A stretch of 64,000 bases of DNA from DATBRV01 sp036560145 (GCA_036560145.1 DATBRV010000112.1:1-64000), one strand, 5' to 3'. Positions 23,937-32,771 are shown, counted from the stretch's first letter. Notes: a model not told the origin generated them from the sequence alone. Numbers and translations are program-made.

Positions 23937-24995
23937 TCATTCAGCCTTGAGCCCGGGCAGCACCTTCTCGGCGAACAGACGCAGATTGCGCTCCCCCTCG
24001 GCCAGCGACATCGCGCCGTATCGAGCCCCGCCCACGAAATGGTCGGCGCCGAACCACTTGCGCTGATCGAGGATCTGATCCCGAACCTGCTTGGGCGTGC
24101 CGACGGGATTCATCGGGAAGAGCGTGTCCTTCCAGGCCTTCTCGCCCTCGGGAGTCGCGATCATCCTCTGTAGCGCGGCGTAGGCCCTGTTGTTCTTGTC
24201 GTTCGCCATGTGGTTTCCGCGGAACTCGTAGTGGTCGATGATCGCGTCGTAGTGGAGGTCGAACTGCCGGCGACCCTCTTCCCTCGCCCGCACGGGATCC
24301 TCGTCCACGAAGTACATGCCCTGGAAGATGGGAGCCGGAGCCCTGGCGCCGATCCTCTCGTAGGCTTCCCGATAGGCGGTGATGTCCGCGACATGCGCTT
24401 CGGGCGCCTTCTGCGGAATCACCAGGATGCCGACGCCGAGCTCGGCGCACAGCGGCGAGGTTTCCGGCGATCCCGCGCCGATGAAGATCCGGTCGCGGAA
24501 CGATTGGAAGGGCCGCGGCCGGAGCTGGACCTTCGGCTGCCGGACGTGCTCGCCGTCGTACTCGCAGACGCCGCTCTCGAGGGTCGACGTCAGGCACCGG
24601 ATCAGCTCGATCGAGAGCGCCTTGCTCTCGCTCTGATCGACTCCCAGCTTCTCGTACTCGACCCTTCCGATCCCGCGGCCTACACCGAGAAGCGTCCGCC
24701 CCCGTGAAAAGTGGTCGAGCAGCAGCACCTGCTCGGCGACGCGGACGGGATGGTGCCACGGCAGCACGACCACCATCGTGCCGAGCTGGACGCGCCTCGT
24801 CCGCCCGGCGAACCAGGTGAGGGTCTGGAGGGGATTCGGACTCAGCATGTAGCTGGTGAAATGATGTTCGAAGCACCAGAGCGAATCGAATCCGAGCGGT
24901 TCGGCGAGGTCGCCGAGGGCCAGATCTCCCTGGATCAGCTCGTGATCATCGACGCCCGCGTGGTTCATGAAGGGAATGCACAGTCCGACTTTCAC
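23937..24995 (-). CDS. Luciferase-like (LLM class) F420/FMN-dependent oxidoreductase
   Basis: 352 aa, a paralogue of the neighbouring enzyme. FDSLWCFEHHFTSY near residue 40, LGTMVVVLPWHHPVRVAEQ near 72, GVGRGIGRVEYEKLGVDQSES near 105. It lies 39 bases after an SDR on the same strand; SDR plus two LLM genes form an operon. Paired LLM subunits may make a heteromer as in bacterial luciferase, or two enzymes acting in series; this is inference. Confidence 0.87.
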   Translation of the reverse strand: MKVGLCIPFMNHAGVDDHELIQGDLALGDLAEPLGFDSLWCFEHHFTSYMLSPNPLQTLTWFAGRTRRVQLGTMVVVLPWHHPVRVAEQVLLLDHFSRGRTLLGVGRGIGRVEYEKLGVDQSESKALSIELIRCLTSTLESGVCEYDGEHVRQPKVQLRPRPFQSFRDRIFIGAGSPETSPLCAELGVGILVIPQKAPEAHVADITAYREAYERIGARAPAPIFQGMYFVDEDPVRAREEGRRQFDLHYDAIIDHYEFRGNHMANDKNNRAYAALQRMIATPEGEKAWKDTLFPMNPVGTPKQVRDQILDQRKWFGADHFVGGARYGAMSLAEGERNLRLFAEKVLPGLKAE

Positions 24996-25034
24996 GACGA
25001 GATCTCCCTGGGCGTTGCGCTCGTGGAAGGAAGC

Positions 25035-25799
25035 TCAACCATTCGGGAATCCTTGGATGGGCCGCCCCGCGGAGAGACCGGCGTCGGCCGCGAGATCGGC
25101 GCCCGTGATGAACGCGCTCTCGTCGGAGGCGAGGAAGAGAGCCGCGCTCGCCATCTCCTCGGGCTGGGCGACCCGCTCGATCGCCTGGCCGCGCGCCAGC
25201 TTCGCGCGATCCCGGCTCGGATCCATCATCGGGGTGTCGATGGCGCCGGGATGGAGCGCGTTGACGCGGATGTTGTCCCTCCCGACCTCGAGCGCGACGA
25301 CCTTCGTCATGCCGCGCAGCGCCCACTTGGAGGCGCCGTAGGCGACGAGGCCCGGAATCCCATAGAGGCCCGCGACCGAGCAGACGTTCACGATCGACCC
25401 GCCGCCCGCTCGCCGGAGCGCGGGAATCGCCGTCTTCATGCCCAGGAAGGGACCGATCTGGTTGACGTCGATGGTGCGCTGGTAGTTCGCGAGGGTGCAG
25501 CGCTCGGCGGGGCCGAACTCGCCGACGATCCCGGCGTTGTTGATGAGGATGTCGAGCTTCCCGAACTCCGCCTCGGCCAGCGCGACGGCCCGCTGCCAGT
25601 GCGCTTCCTGCGCGACGTCGAGGGGCACGTAGCGCGCAGCCTCGCCCAGCGACGACGCGACCTTCTCGCCGAGCTCGTGGCGCACGTCTCCCAGCACGAC
25701 GCGCGCTCCTTCGGCGACAAAAAGACGTGCCTCGGCCTCTCCCTGTCCTCGCGCTGCCCCGGTGATCAGGGCGACCTTGCCTGCCAGCCTTCCCGCCAT
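25035..25799 (-). CDS. SDR-family dehydrogenase (hydroxysteroid dehydrogenase-like)
   Basis: 254 aa. TGAARGQGEAEARLFVAEG at the N-terminus closely matches the SDR at 19320-20090, so these are paralogues. NNAG near residue 88, Ser in NVCSVAGLYG, YGASK catalytic pair, and PGAIDTPMM near 190. Head gene of a minus-strand operon with two LLM oxidoreductases. The upstream divergent region holds a palindrome (25810-25837) likely to be an operator. Substrate inferred to be an alcohol or ketone on the island's lipophilic substrate. Confidence 0.88.
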   Translation of the reverse strand: MAGRLAGKVALITGAARGQGEAEARLFVAEGARVVLGDVRHELGEKVASSLGEAARYVPLDVAQEAHWQRAVALAEAEFGKLDILINNAGIVGEFGPAERCTLANYQRTIDVNQIGPFLGMKTAIPALRRAGGGSIVNVCSVAGLYGIPGLVAYGASKWALRGMTKVVALEVGRDNIRVNALHPGAIDTPMMDPSRDRAKLARGQAIERVAQPEEMASAALFLASDESAFITGADLAADAGLSAGRPIQGFPNG

Positions 25800-25809
25800 C
25801 CGACGAGGT

Positions 25810-25837
25810 TATACCCAGCCACGTGAGACTGGGTTTA
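25810..25837. promoter_or_regulatory. Palindrome in the divergent SDR/LLM intergenic region
   Basis: Inverted repeat TATACCCAG / CTGGGTTTA, eight of nine arm positions pairing, with a 10-base spacer that contains CACGTG. It lies 11 bases from the SDR start (25799, minus) and 44 bases from the LLM start (25882, plus), a position that suits control of both units. It does not resemble the other two palindromes of the island, so a different regulator is likely, possibly the TetR at 26739-27326. Confidence 0.55.
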
Positions 25838-25881
25838 CGATCGGAAATGCTCCGTCAGGCGAGCCGGACTAGCGTCCGTGG

Positions 25882-26736
25882 ATGCACTGGGGGGTAGCCA
25901 TGTTCCTCACCGAGCATGCGATGCGCCCGGGCGCATTGGCGCGGGCGGTGGAGGAGCGTGGCTTCGAATCCCTGTGGTTCACCGAGCACTCGCACATCCC
26001 CGCCAGCCGCCGGACCCCGTGGCCCGGCGGAGCCGAGCTGCCCCAGGAGTACTACGGACTCCTGGATCCGTTCGTCTCGCTCGCGTTCGCTGCGGAAGCG
26101 ACGCGTTCGCTCAAGCTCGGAACGGGGGTCTGCCTGGTCGTGCAGCGGGATCCCATCCAGACCGCCAAGGCGGTGGCGACGCTCGACGTCCTCTCGGGCG
26201 GGCGCTTCCTGTTCGGCGTCGGCGGAGGATGGAACCGCGAGGAGATGGAGAACCACGGGACCCGCTACCAGGCGCGCTGGAAGATCCTGCGCGAGCGCCT
26301 CGAGGCGATGAAGGAGATCTGGACGCGGAACGAAGCCAGCTACCAGGGCGAGACGATCTGCTTCGAGCGCATCATCGCCGAACCGAAGCCGATCCAGAAG
26401 CCGCATCCCCCCATCCACGTGGGCGGCGCCTTCCCGGGCGGCATGCGGCGAGCGCTGCACCTTGGAGATGGCTGGATTCCGCTGTTCGGTCGCGGAGACG
26501 ACGACGTCGCAGGGCACATGCCAGCCTTCCGGCGAGCCGCCGCGGACGCCGGCCGCGATCCCGACTCCCTGGAAGTCACGGTGTACGCGTGTCCACCGGA
26601 TCCGGACCTGGTGAAGCGCTGCGCGGAGGCCGGCATCTCGCGAATGGTGTTCCGACTTCCCAGCGAGGGAAGCGACGGCGTGTTGCGCTGGCTGGACCGA
26701 CTCCGGCAGCTGAAGGATCGGGGGCGATTCCCGTAG
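25882..26736 (+). CDS. Luciferase-like F420-type oxidoreductase (single-domain)
   Basis: 284 aa, shorter than the two LLM enzymes upstream. VEERGFESLWFTEHSHIP near residue 28, LGTGVCLVVQRDPIQTAKAVATLD near 80, GVGGGWNREEMENHG near 115, PIHVGGAFPGGMRRA near 180. This layout fits the short F420-dependent LLM group common in actinobacterial-type catabolic clusters. Divergent from the SDR/LLM operon, convergent with the TetR gene with only two bases between stops. Substrate unknown. Confidence 0.87.
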   Translation: MHWGVAMFLTEHAMRPGALARAVEERGFESLWFTEHSHIPASRRTPWPGGAELPQEYYGLLDPFVSLAFAAEATRSLKLGTGVCLVVQRDPIQTAKAVATLDVLSGGRFLFGVGGGWNREEMENHGTRYQARWKILRERLEAMKEIWTRNEASYQGETICFERIIAEPKPIQKPHPPIHVGGAFPGGMRRALHLGDGWIPLFGRGDDDVAGHMPAFRRAAADAGRDPDSLEVTVYACPPDPDLVKRCAEAGISRMVFRLPSEGSDGVLRWLDRLRQLKDRGRFP

Positions 26737-26738
26737 CG

Positions 26739-27326
26739 TCAGCCGCTCCGGAGGCCCTGGAGCACGAGCTTCAGCACTTCGCGCGCCTCTCGCGCCGCCT
26801 TCTCGGGCTGATTGGGATGCGCCAGGAAGAAGCCGTTGATCACCACCGTGATCTGGCGCGCGAGCTCCCGGGCGTCCGGCACCGCCCGGATCTCGCGCCT
26901 CTGAGCGGCCTCGAGGATCGCTCGGGTCAGGATCGTGAAGACCGGGGACGTCGAGAACAGATCGATGTCGTGGTGGCGCGGAAGGTACGCGGCGAGCTCG
27001 CGGCGGATGCGTTCGGAGGTCCTGGAGTTCGCCAACTCGCACAATCCCACCAGCTCGTCGATGACGCCTTCGAGATCGTGGGGACCCTTCGTGCGCTCTT
27101 CCAATCCGCGCGCGATTCCGTCCATGAAGCGGCCGAGCAGCTCGCTGACGACGCCGTCCATGTTCGAGAAATGGGCGTAGAAGGTGGGGCGGGAGAGCCG
27201 GGTCTCTTCGCAGATCCTCTCGATCCGCACGTCGTTGAAGCCGACCCTCTCGATCTCGCGGAGAGCGGCCTCGTAGAGGCGCTCGTGGTTGTCGTGCCAG
27301 GTCTTTTCGCGAGCGCTGAGAGGCAT
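26739..27326 (-). CDS. TetR-family transcriptional regulator
   Basis: 195 aa. N-terminal helix-turn-helix: LYEAALREIERVGFNDVRI then ICEETRLSRPTFYAHFSNMDGVV, followed by a helical ligand domain. ATG 27326 is used because homology begins there; an upstream ATG at 27389 would extend into the divergent P450 promoter. It faces the P450 gene across about 70 bases and is the likely regulator of that gene and of itself. Ligand unknown. Confidence 0.86.
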   Translation of the reverse strand: MPLSAREKTWHDNHERLYEAALREIERVGFNDVRIERICEETRLSRPTFYAHFSNMDGVVSELLGRFMDGIARGLEERTKGPHDLEGVIDELVGLCELANSRTSERIRRELAAYLPRHHDIDLFSTSPVFTILTRAILEAAQRREIRAVPDARELARQITVVINGFFLAHPNQPEKAAREAREVLKLVLQGLRSG

Positions 27327-27354
27327 GCATCCCTCGCTGATGCCGAGTTCTCCC

Positions 27355-27384
27355 TTGACTAGCTTACTTGCGTGCCAGTAGAAT
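27355..27384 (+). promoter_or_regulatory. Sigma70-type promoter for the second P450
   Basis: -35 TTGACT (27355-27360) and -10 TAGAAT (27379-27384) with an 18-base spacer; both hexamers are five of six to consensus. The expected transcription start is around 27391, only about four bases before the ATG at 27395, implying a nearly leaderless mRNA. A TACT / AGTA inverted repeat with an 8-base spacer lies within the spacer and could be part of a TetR site. Confidence 0.6.
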
Positions 27385-27394
27385 GACAATCACC

Positions 27395-28645
27395 ATGAAC
27401 GCCTTCGAACGCGACTACTTCAGCGATCCCGGAATCATCCAGGATCCGACGCCGTACTACGTCGCGCTGCGCGCGCTCGGCCCGGTGGTGCGCGAGCCCC
27501 ACCACGGCGTGTTCATGATCTCCGGCATCGAGGAGATCCTCGCGGTGTACGCGGATCTCGAATCCTTCTCGTCGATCGCCGCGCCGCTCGGCCCCTTCAT
27601 CCCGCTGCCCAAACCCGCCGAGGGAGAGAGCCTCGCGGACGTCATCGCGAAGCGACGCGCCGAGATTCCCCTGAGCGACCTGCTGGTGACGCTCGATCCT
27701 CCCGAGCACGGACGCCATCGGGCGCTGCTCAACAAGCTCTTCTCGCCGAACCGCCTCAAGGAGAACGAGGACTTCATGTGGAGCCTCGCCGATCGGCTGA
27801 TCGACGAGTTTGCGGACCGCGGCGAGGCCGAGTTCTGCGGCGACTACGCGGGGCCCTTCACCCTGCTCGTGATCGCCGACCTGCTGGGCGTTCCGCGCGA
27901 AGACCATGCGTCGTTCCGCCGCTGGCTGGGAAGGAACCTGGCCGGCCCGACCGGAGACACCCAAGGCAAGCCATCCGGCGACCAGGTGCTCACGAACGTG
28001 TATCCCTACTTCGTCCGCTACATCGAAGAGCGTCGCGCCGCGCCGGGGGACGACGTGATGAGCCAGCTGGCTACCGCCCGCTTCCCCGATGGGAAGCTCC
28101 CCGATGTCATCGACGTGGTTCGCATCTCCTTCATCATGTTCGCCGCCGGGCAGGAGACCACGGCGCGCCTGCTCGGCACGGGGATGCGCATCCTCGCCGA
28201 GCAGCCCGCCCTCGCCGACGAGCTGCGAGCCGATCCCGAGGCGATCCGGAACTTCATCGAGGAGTGCCTGCGCCTGGAGAGCCCCATCAAGGGGCCGTTT
28301 CGTCTGGCCCTGCGCGACACCAAGCTCGCCGGCGTCGACATCCCGATGGGGTCCATCCTGATGGTGATGAACGGCGCCGCCAACCGCGATCCGCGCGTCT
28401 TCAAGGACGGCGACCGTTTCGATGCCAGGCGCCCGAACGCCCGCCGCAACATCGCCTTCGGTCACGGCGAGCACTTCTGCCCCGGCGCGAGTCTCGCCCG
28501 CACCGAGGCGCGCATCAGCTTCGAGCGGCTGCTCGCACGACTGGGCGACTTTTCGCTGGTGGATCCGAGCGCGCTCAGCTACGCGCCGAGCTTCCTGATC
28601 CGCGGCCTGAACGACCTGCCGCTGCGCTTCCGCCGCCGCTCGTAG
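27395..28645 (+). CDS. Cytochrome P450
   Basis: 416 aa. I-helix AGQETTARL near residue 250, ExxR as ECLR near 290, haem loop FGHGEHFCPG near 358 with the axial Cys. DPPEHGRHRALLNKLFSP near residue 98 is the typical C-helix region. ATG 27395 is chosen over 27383 because the -10 box overlaps 27383. It differs clearly from the P450 at 18066, so the two probably act at different positions or steps. No redox partner gene nearby. Convergent with an SDR gene, 13 bases apart. Confidence 0.92.
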   Translation: MNAFERDYFSDPGIIQDPTPYYVALRALGPVVREPHHGVFMISGIEEILAVYADLESFSSIAAPLGPFIPLPKPAEGESLADVIAKRRAEIPLSDLLVTLDPPEHGRHRALLNKLFSPNRLKENEDFMWSLADRLIDEFADRGEAEFCGDYAGPFTLLVIADLLGVPREDHASFRRWLGRNLAGPTGDTQGKPSGDQVLTNVYPYFVRYIEERRAAPGDDVMSQLATARFPDGKLPDVIDVVRISFIMFAAGQETTARLLGTGMRILAEQPALADELRADPEAIRNFIEECLRLESPIKGPFRLALRDTKLAGVDIPMGSILMVMNGAANRDPRVFKDGDRFDARRPNARRNIAFGHGEHFCPGASLARTEARISFERLLARLGDFSLVDPSALSYAPSFLIRGLNDLPLRFRRRS

Positions 28646-28658
28646 CGGCGCACGGCCT

Positions 28659-29420
28659 TCACCTCGGCGCGAAGCGCTGCCCGCCGTCGAGGCGGATCGT
28701 GAAGGCGTTCAGCATCGGGTTCTCGAAGATCGCGATCGCCATCTTTCCGAATTCGTCGGGGCGGCCCATGCGCTTCGGGAAGGCGGCGTCCTTGGTGAGC
28801 GCCTCCTCCATCTGCGGCGGGATGCCCTTGGTGAGGCCGGTGTGGAAGAGGCTCGGTGCGATCGTCATCACCCGGATGCCGAGGCTGCCGAGGTCGCGCG
28901 CCATGGTGAGGGTCATGCCCGCGATGCCGGCCTTGGCGGCGGAGTACGCGACCTGCCCGATCTGGCCCTCGAAGGCCGCGATCGAGGCGGTCATCAGGAT
29001 CACGCCGCGCTCGCCGTTGCCGTCGGGCTCGTTCGTGCTCATGCAGTGCGCGGCGATGCGCGCCACGTTGAAGCTCGCGACGAGGTTGAGATCGACGACA
29101 CGGCGGAACGAGTCGAGCGGGTGCGGGCCGTCCTTCGCGAGCGTGCGCGCGGCGACGCCGCCGCCGGCGGTGTTCACGCAGAAGTGGACGCCGCCCAGCG
29201 CTCCCACGGCTTCGCGCAGCGCCGCCTCGGCGCCGGCGAAGTCGGTGACGTCGCACGGAAAGAAGAGGCCCCCGAGCTGCTTCGCCGCGTCCGCGCCGGC
29301 CGACTTCGGCAGGTCGAGGATCGCCACCCGGCCCCCCTTCTCGACGAACTGCTCCGCCGTCGCGCGCGCCATGCCCGAGGCGCCGCCCACCACCACCGCC
29401 TTCCTGCCCGAGATCTCCAT
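28659..29420 (-). CDS. SDR-family dehydrogenase (3-hydroxyacyl-CoA/HSD10-like)
   Basis: 253 aa. GGASGMA in place of the usual TGxxxGxG loop, NTAGGG near residue 85, Ser in MTASIAAFEGQ, YSAAK catalytic pair, then the long loop APSLFHTGLTKGIPPQMEE that is characteristic of the HSD17B10 (2-methyl-3-hydroxybutyryl-CoA dehydrogenase)-like group. GGGGAGGG precedes the ATG. It may oxidise a 3-hydroxyacyl-CoA intermediate in beta-oxidation of the ring or side chain. It lies at the edge of the catabolic island, downstream of murQ on the same strand. Confidence 0.87.
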   Translation of the reverse strand: MEISGRKAVVVGGASGMARATAEQFVEKGGRVAILDLPKSAGADAAKQLGGLFFPCDVTDFAGAEAALREAVGALGGVHFCVNTAGGGVAARTLAKDGPHPLDSFRRVVDLNLVASFNVARIAAHCMSTNEPDGNGERGVILMTASIAAFEGQIGQVAYSAAKAGIAGMTLTMARDLGSLGIRVMTIAPSLFHTGLTKGIPPQMEEALTKDAAFPKRMGRPDEFGKMAIAIFENPMLNAFTIRLDGGQRFAPR

Positions 29421-29464
29421 CGTCCCTCCCCTGGTTCCGTCGGCAGGATTGTACAGGTTCGGGG

Positions 29465-30286
29465 TCAGGACCTGGCGCGGGCTACCGCCGCGCTGACGTT
29501 GCCGTCGCAGGCGGCGAGCAGCTCGGCGGCGCGCTTCTCGTCGCAGCGCGAGAGCGCCATCACGATCCGCACCGCCCGCTCGCGCAGCTTCTCCGAAGTG
29601 GTCGCCAGGTTCGTCATCAGGTTCCCGGCCACCAGCCCGAGCCGCACCATCACGGCGGTCGAGAGCGAGTGGAGCACCATCTTTTGCGCCAGCCCGCCCT
29701 TCATGCGGGTCGAGCCGGCGATCACCTCGGCGCCCACCTGCGGCACGATGGCGATCTCGGCGGCCTCGGCGAGCGGCGACGAGGGATCGCAGGTGATCGC
29801 GATCGTGCGCGCGCCCACCGCGTGCGCGGCTTCCAGGCTCCCCAACGTAAAGGGCGTGTGACCGCTGGCAGAAATGGCGACCACGGCGTCGCCGGGCCCG
29901 AGACCCCGCTCGCGCAGCTCGAAGGCGGCGGACTCGGGGTTGTCCTCCGCGCCCTCGACGGCGCGGTAGAGCGCCCGCTCCCCGCCGGCGATCAGCATCT
30001 GGACCTGCTCCGCGGGCAGGCCGAAGGTCGGCGGGATCTCGGCGGCGTCGAGCGCGCCCATCCGGCCGCTGGTGCCCGCGCCGACGTTGAACCAGCGCCC
30101 GCCCCCGCCGAGCACGCAGACCAGCACGTCGACCGCCCGCTCGATCTCGGGTAGAACGCGGCCGACGGCTTCCCAGGCGTGCAGGTCCTCGCGGTGGATC
30201 GCGGCGAGGATCTCCTCCACGCTCCAGCGGTCGAGCGAGCGGGTCGATTCGAGGACGGCCTCGGTAGGCCCCTGATCCGGCATCAT
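29465..30286 (-). CDS. murQ: N-acetylmuramic acid 6-phosphate etherase
   Basis: 273 aa SIS-domain lyase that splits MurNAc-6-phosphate into GlcNAc-6-phosphate and D-lactate during peptidoglycan recycling. GAGTSGRMG near residue 60, DAAEIPPTFG with the catalytic Glu, GGERALYRAVEGAEDN with the second Glu, and SASGHTPF are all diagnostic. Start placed at the first of two adjacent ATGs (30286). No MurNAc kinase, PTS or anhMurNAc gene is adjacent. Divergent from mutS2 across 49 bases. A GH20 hexosaminidase lies about 8 kb away and could belong to the same recycling theme. Confidence 0.93.
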   Translation of the reverse strand: MMPDQGPTEAVLESTRSLDRWSVEEILAAIHREDLHAWEAVGRVLPEIERAVDVLVCVLGGGGRWFNVGAGTSGRMGALDAAEIPPTFGLPAEQVQMLIAGGERALYRAVEGAEDNPESAAFELRERGLGPGDAVVAISASGHTPFTLGSLEAAHAVGARTIAITCDPSSPLAEAAEIAIVPQVGAEVIAGSTRMKGGLAQKMVLHSLSTAVMVRLGLVAGNLMTNLATTSEKLRERAVRIVMALSRCDEKRAAELLAACDGNVSAAVARARS

Positions 30287-30335
30287 CCCCGTTTCGGCCG
30301 CCGGCAAGCCGGAATGAACCCGGCCGGCCGGCAGC

Positions 30336-32771
30336 ATGGGCGCAGGCTTGGACTTCAGTATCACGCAGAAAACGCTGGAACGGCTGGAATGGCCTCGCCT
30401 CGCGGCGCGCCTGGCCGCTGCCGCCCGCACCCCGGGCGGCCGCGCCAGCCTGGCGCCGCTGCCGGGCGGGGATCCCGCGGCGGGCTTCGCGCCCAACCTG
30501 GACGTGGCGCTCGAGCGCCACGCCGAGACGGCCGAGGCGCTCGCGATCCTGGCCGCCGGAGACTCGCCGCCGCTGGGAGGGATCGGCGAGGTCTCGGCGA
30601 CGCTCGCGCGGGCGCGCAAACGAGGCGTGCTGGAGCCCGAGGCGCTGCTCGATCTGCGCGGCACGCTCGCCGCGCTGCGCGAATCCGCGGCCTTCCTGGA
30701 GGAGCGCCGCGAAGAGGCGCCTCGCCTCGCGCAGCTCGCCGCGGCGGTGCGCGAGCAGGCGGGGCTCGAGCGGAGGATCGAGGCGACGTTCGAGCCCTCC
30801 GGCGAGCTGCGCGACTCGGCTTCGCCCGAGCTCGCGCAGGCCCGGCGCGAGAGCCGGAGCGTCTCGGCCGAGATCCAGCAGCGGCTCGAGCGCCTGCTCC
30901 AGGATCCCGACCTGCGCTCCCGGCTCTCGGACGCCTACTTCACGGTTCGTAACGACCGCTACGTGCTGCCGGTGCGCGCCGAGGCCAGGAGCGGCGTGCG
31001 CGGCATCCTGCACGACGCCTCGCGCTCGGGAACCACGGTCTTCGTCGAGCCCGAGGCGCTGGTCGATCTCAACAACCGGCTCCGGCAGGCCGCGCTCTCG
31101 GTGCAGCGCGAGTCGCTGCGCGTGCTCGAAGAGCTCTCGGCCGCGGCCGGCGCCGCGGCGGACGAGATCGAAGCGGGGATCGCGGCGCTGGTCGGCGTCG
31201 ACCTCGCGTTCGCGCGCGCCGCGCTCGCGCAGGAGCTGCGCGCGACGCGTCCCGAGGTCGGCAGCCAGGGGATGCTGCGCGCCTTCGGGCTGCGCCACCC
31301 GCTGCTTCCAGGCGACGAGGCCGTCGGCAACGACGTCCGGCTCGGCGAGAGCTACCAGATCCTGGTGCTCTCCGGCCCGAACGCCGGGGGCAAGACGGTC
31401 GCGCTCAAGTCCGTCGCGCTGGCGGCGCTCTGCGTGCGCGCGGGCCTCTTCGTGCCGGCCGAGCCCGGTGCCCGCGTCGACTTCTTCGACGCCGTGCTCG
31501 CCGACATCGGCGACGAGCAGGACATCCGCGAGAGCCTCTCGACCTTCTCCGCGCACATGGCCAACCTCTCGCGCATCGTCGCGGAGGCCACTCCGCGCTC
31601 GCTGGTGGTGCTCGACGAGATCGGCACGGGCACCGACCCGAGCGAGGGCGCCGCGGTCGCGCAGGCGATTCTCGAGGCGCTCGCCGACCGCGGCGCGCGC
31701 GTGATCACGACCACGCACTTCAACCTGCTCAAGGAGATGGCCGAGGTCGATGCCAGGTTCGCCAACGCGAGCTTCGAGTTCGATCCGGAGACGCTGGCCC
31801 CGACCTACCGCCTGCGGGTCGGCCACCCGGGCGCGTCCTCGGCGCTCGCCGTCGCCGCGCGCATGGGCCTCGACCCGGGCGTGCTGGCGCGCGCGAACCA
31901 GCTGCTCGACCGCGAGGACCGCCGGCTCGACCGCATGCTCTCCGAGCTGGCCGCCAGCCGCGCCGCGCTCGAGCACGAGCAGCGCGAGGCGGGGCGCGCG
32001 CGCGCCGCCAGCGAGGCGGTGCGCGCCGAGTACGAGGCGAAGCTCTCCGCGCTCCAGCAGCGGCGCGAGACGCTCTATCGCTCGATGCGCGAGGATCTCG
32101 AGCGCGGCTTCCGGGAGGCCCGCGAGCAGGTCGCCGCCGTGGTGCGCGAGCTCCAGAGCGGCGGCTCGGCGCGCGACGCCACCCGCGCGCAGCAGCGGCT
32201 CAGCGAGCTCGCGGCCGAGCAGCGCGAAGTCGAGCGCGAGGTCGGGATCGAGGCCGGCGCGGGGCCGGCGGCCGCTCCGCCGCTGCCTCCGCTCGACTGG
32301 CGCCACGCCCGCATCGGCGACGCCGTTGCGATCCGGGGCGGGGGGGAGGGGCGGCTGCTCGCGCTGCCGGATCAGCGGGGCCGCGTCGCGGTGGGCGTGG
32401 GCGCCGCGCGGCTGATCGTGCCGATGGCGCGCGTCGGCGCGGGATCCACGGGGGAGCCCTCGCCTTCCCGTCCGGCCCAGCTGCATCGCGAGACGCTCGC
32501 GCGTCTCGCGGGCGCCGAGGCCCCCGGCTCGCAGCGCTGCGATCTGCGCGGCCTGCGGGTGGAGGAGGCTCTCGACCGCCTGGCCGAGGAGCTCGACCGC
32601 GCCGCCGCGCTCGGGAGCGGGAGCGTCACGGTCGTGCATGGGATCGGAACCGGAGCGCTGCGCGACGCGGTGCGCCGACACATGAAGGAGTCGCGCTACG
32701 TGATCCGCTTCGGCCCGGGCGAGCCCGCCGAAGGCGGCGAGGGGGTCACGATCGCCCGGCTCGAGCCGTAG
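30336..32771 (+). CDS. mutS2: MutS2 family ATPase/endonuclease
   Basis: 811 aa, normal length. Core and clamp helices (about 1-330), ATPase domain with Walker A GPNAGGKT near residue 347, DEIGTGTDP (Walker B region) near 427, then a long coiled coil rich in Arg/Glu/Ala (about 530-640), a KOW-like segment, and a C-terminal Smr nuclease domain (CDLRGLRVEEAL near 730, HGIGTGALRDAV near 766). MutS2 acts in suppressing recombination or in collided-ribosome rescue depending on species. The 3' end overlaps the convergent FAD-protein gene by 26 bases. Confidence 0.95.
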   Translation: MGAGLDFSITQKTLERLEWPRLAARLAAAARTPGGRASLAPLPGGDPAAGFAPNLDVALERHAETAEALAILAAGDSPPLGGIGEVSATLARARKRGVLEPEALLDLRGTLAALRESAAFLEERREEAPRLAQLAAAVREQAGLERRIEATFEPSGELRDSASPELAQARRESRSVSAEIQQRLERLLQDPDLRSRLSDAYFTVRNDRYVLPVRAEARSGVRGILHDASRSGTTVFVEPEALVDLNNRLRQAALSVQRESLRVLEELSAAAGAAADEIEAGIAALVGVDLAFARAALAQELRATRPEVGSQGMLRAFGLRHPLLPGDEAVGNDVRLGESYQILVLSGPNAGGKTVALKSVALAALCVRAGLFVPAEPGARVDFFDAVLADIGDEQDIRESLSTFSAHMANLSRIVAEATPRSLVVLDEIGTGTDPSEGAAVAQAILEALADRGARVITTTHFNLLKEMAEVDARFANASFEFDPETLAPTYRLRVGHPGASSALAVAARMGLDPGVLARANQLLDREDRRLDRMLSELAASRAALEHEQREAGRARAASEAVRAEYEAKLSALQQRRETLYRSMREDLERGFREAREQVAAVVRELQSGGSARDATRAQQRLSELAAEQREVEREVGIEAGAGPAAAPPLPPLDWRHARIGDAVAIRGGGEGRLLALPDQRGRVAVGVGAARLIVPMARVGAGSTGEPSPSRPAQLHRETLARLAGAEAPGSQRCDLRGLRVEEALDRLAEELDRAAALGSGSVTVVHGIGTGALRDAVRRHMKESRYVIRFGPGEPAEGGEGVTIARLEP

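Noticed and set aside
23911..23940. Start of the second LLM gene at ATG 23940 overlapping the upstream stop (ATGA)
   Set aside because: The downstream ATG at 23913 has a strong ribosome-binding site and begins exactly at the first beta strand of the fold; kept only as an alternative.
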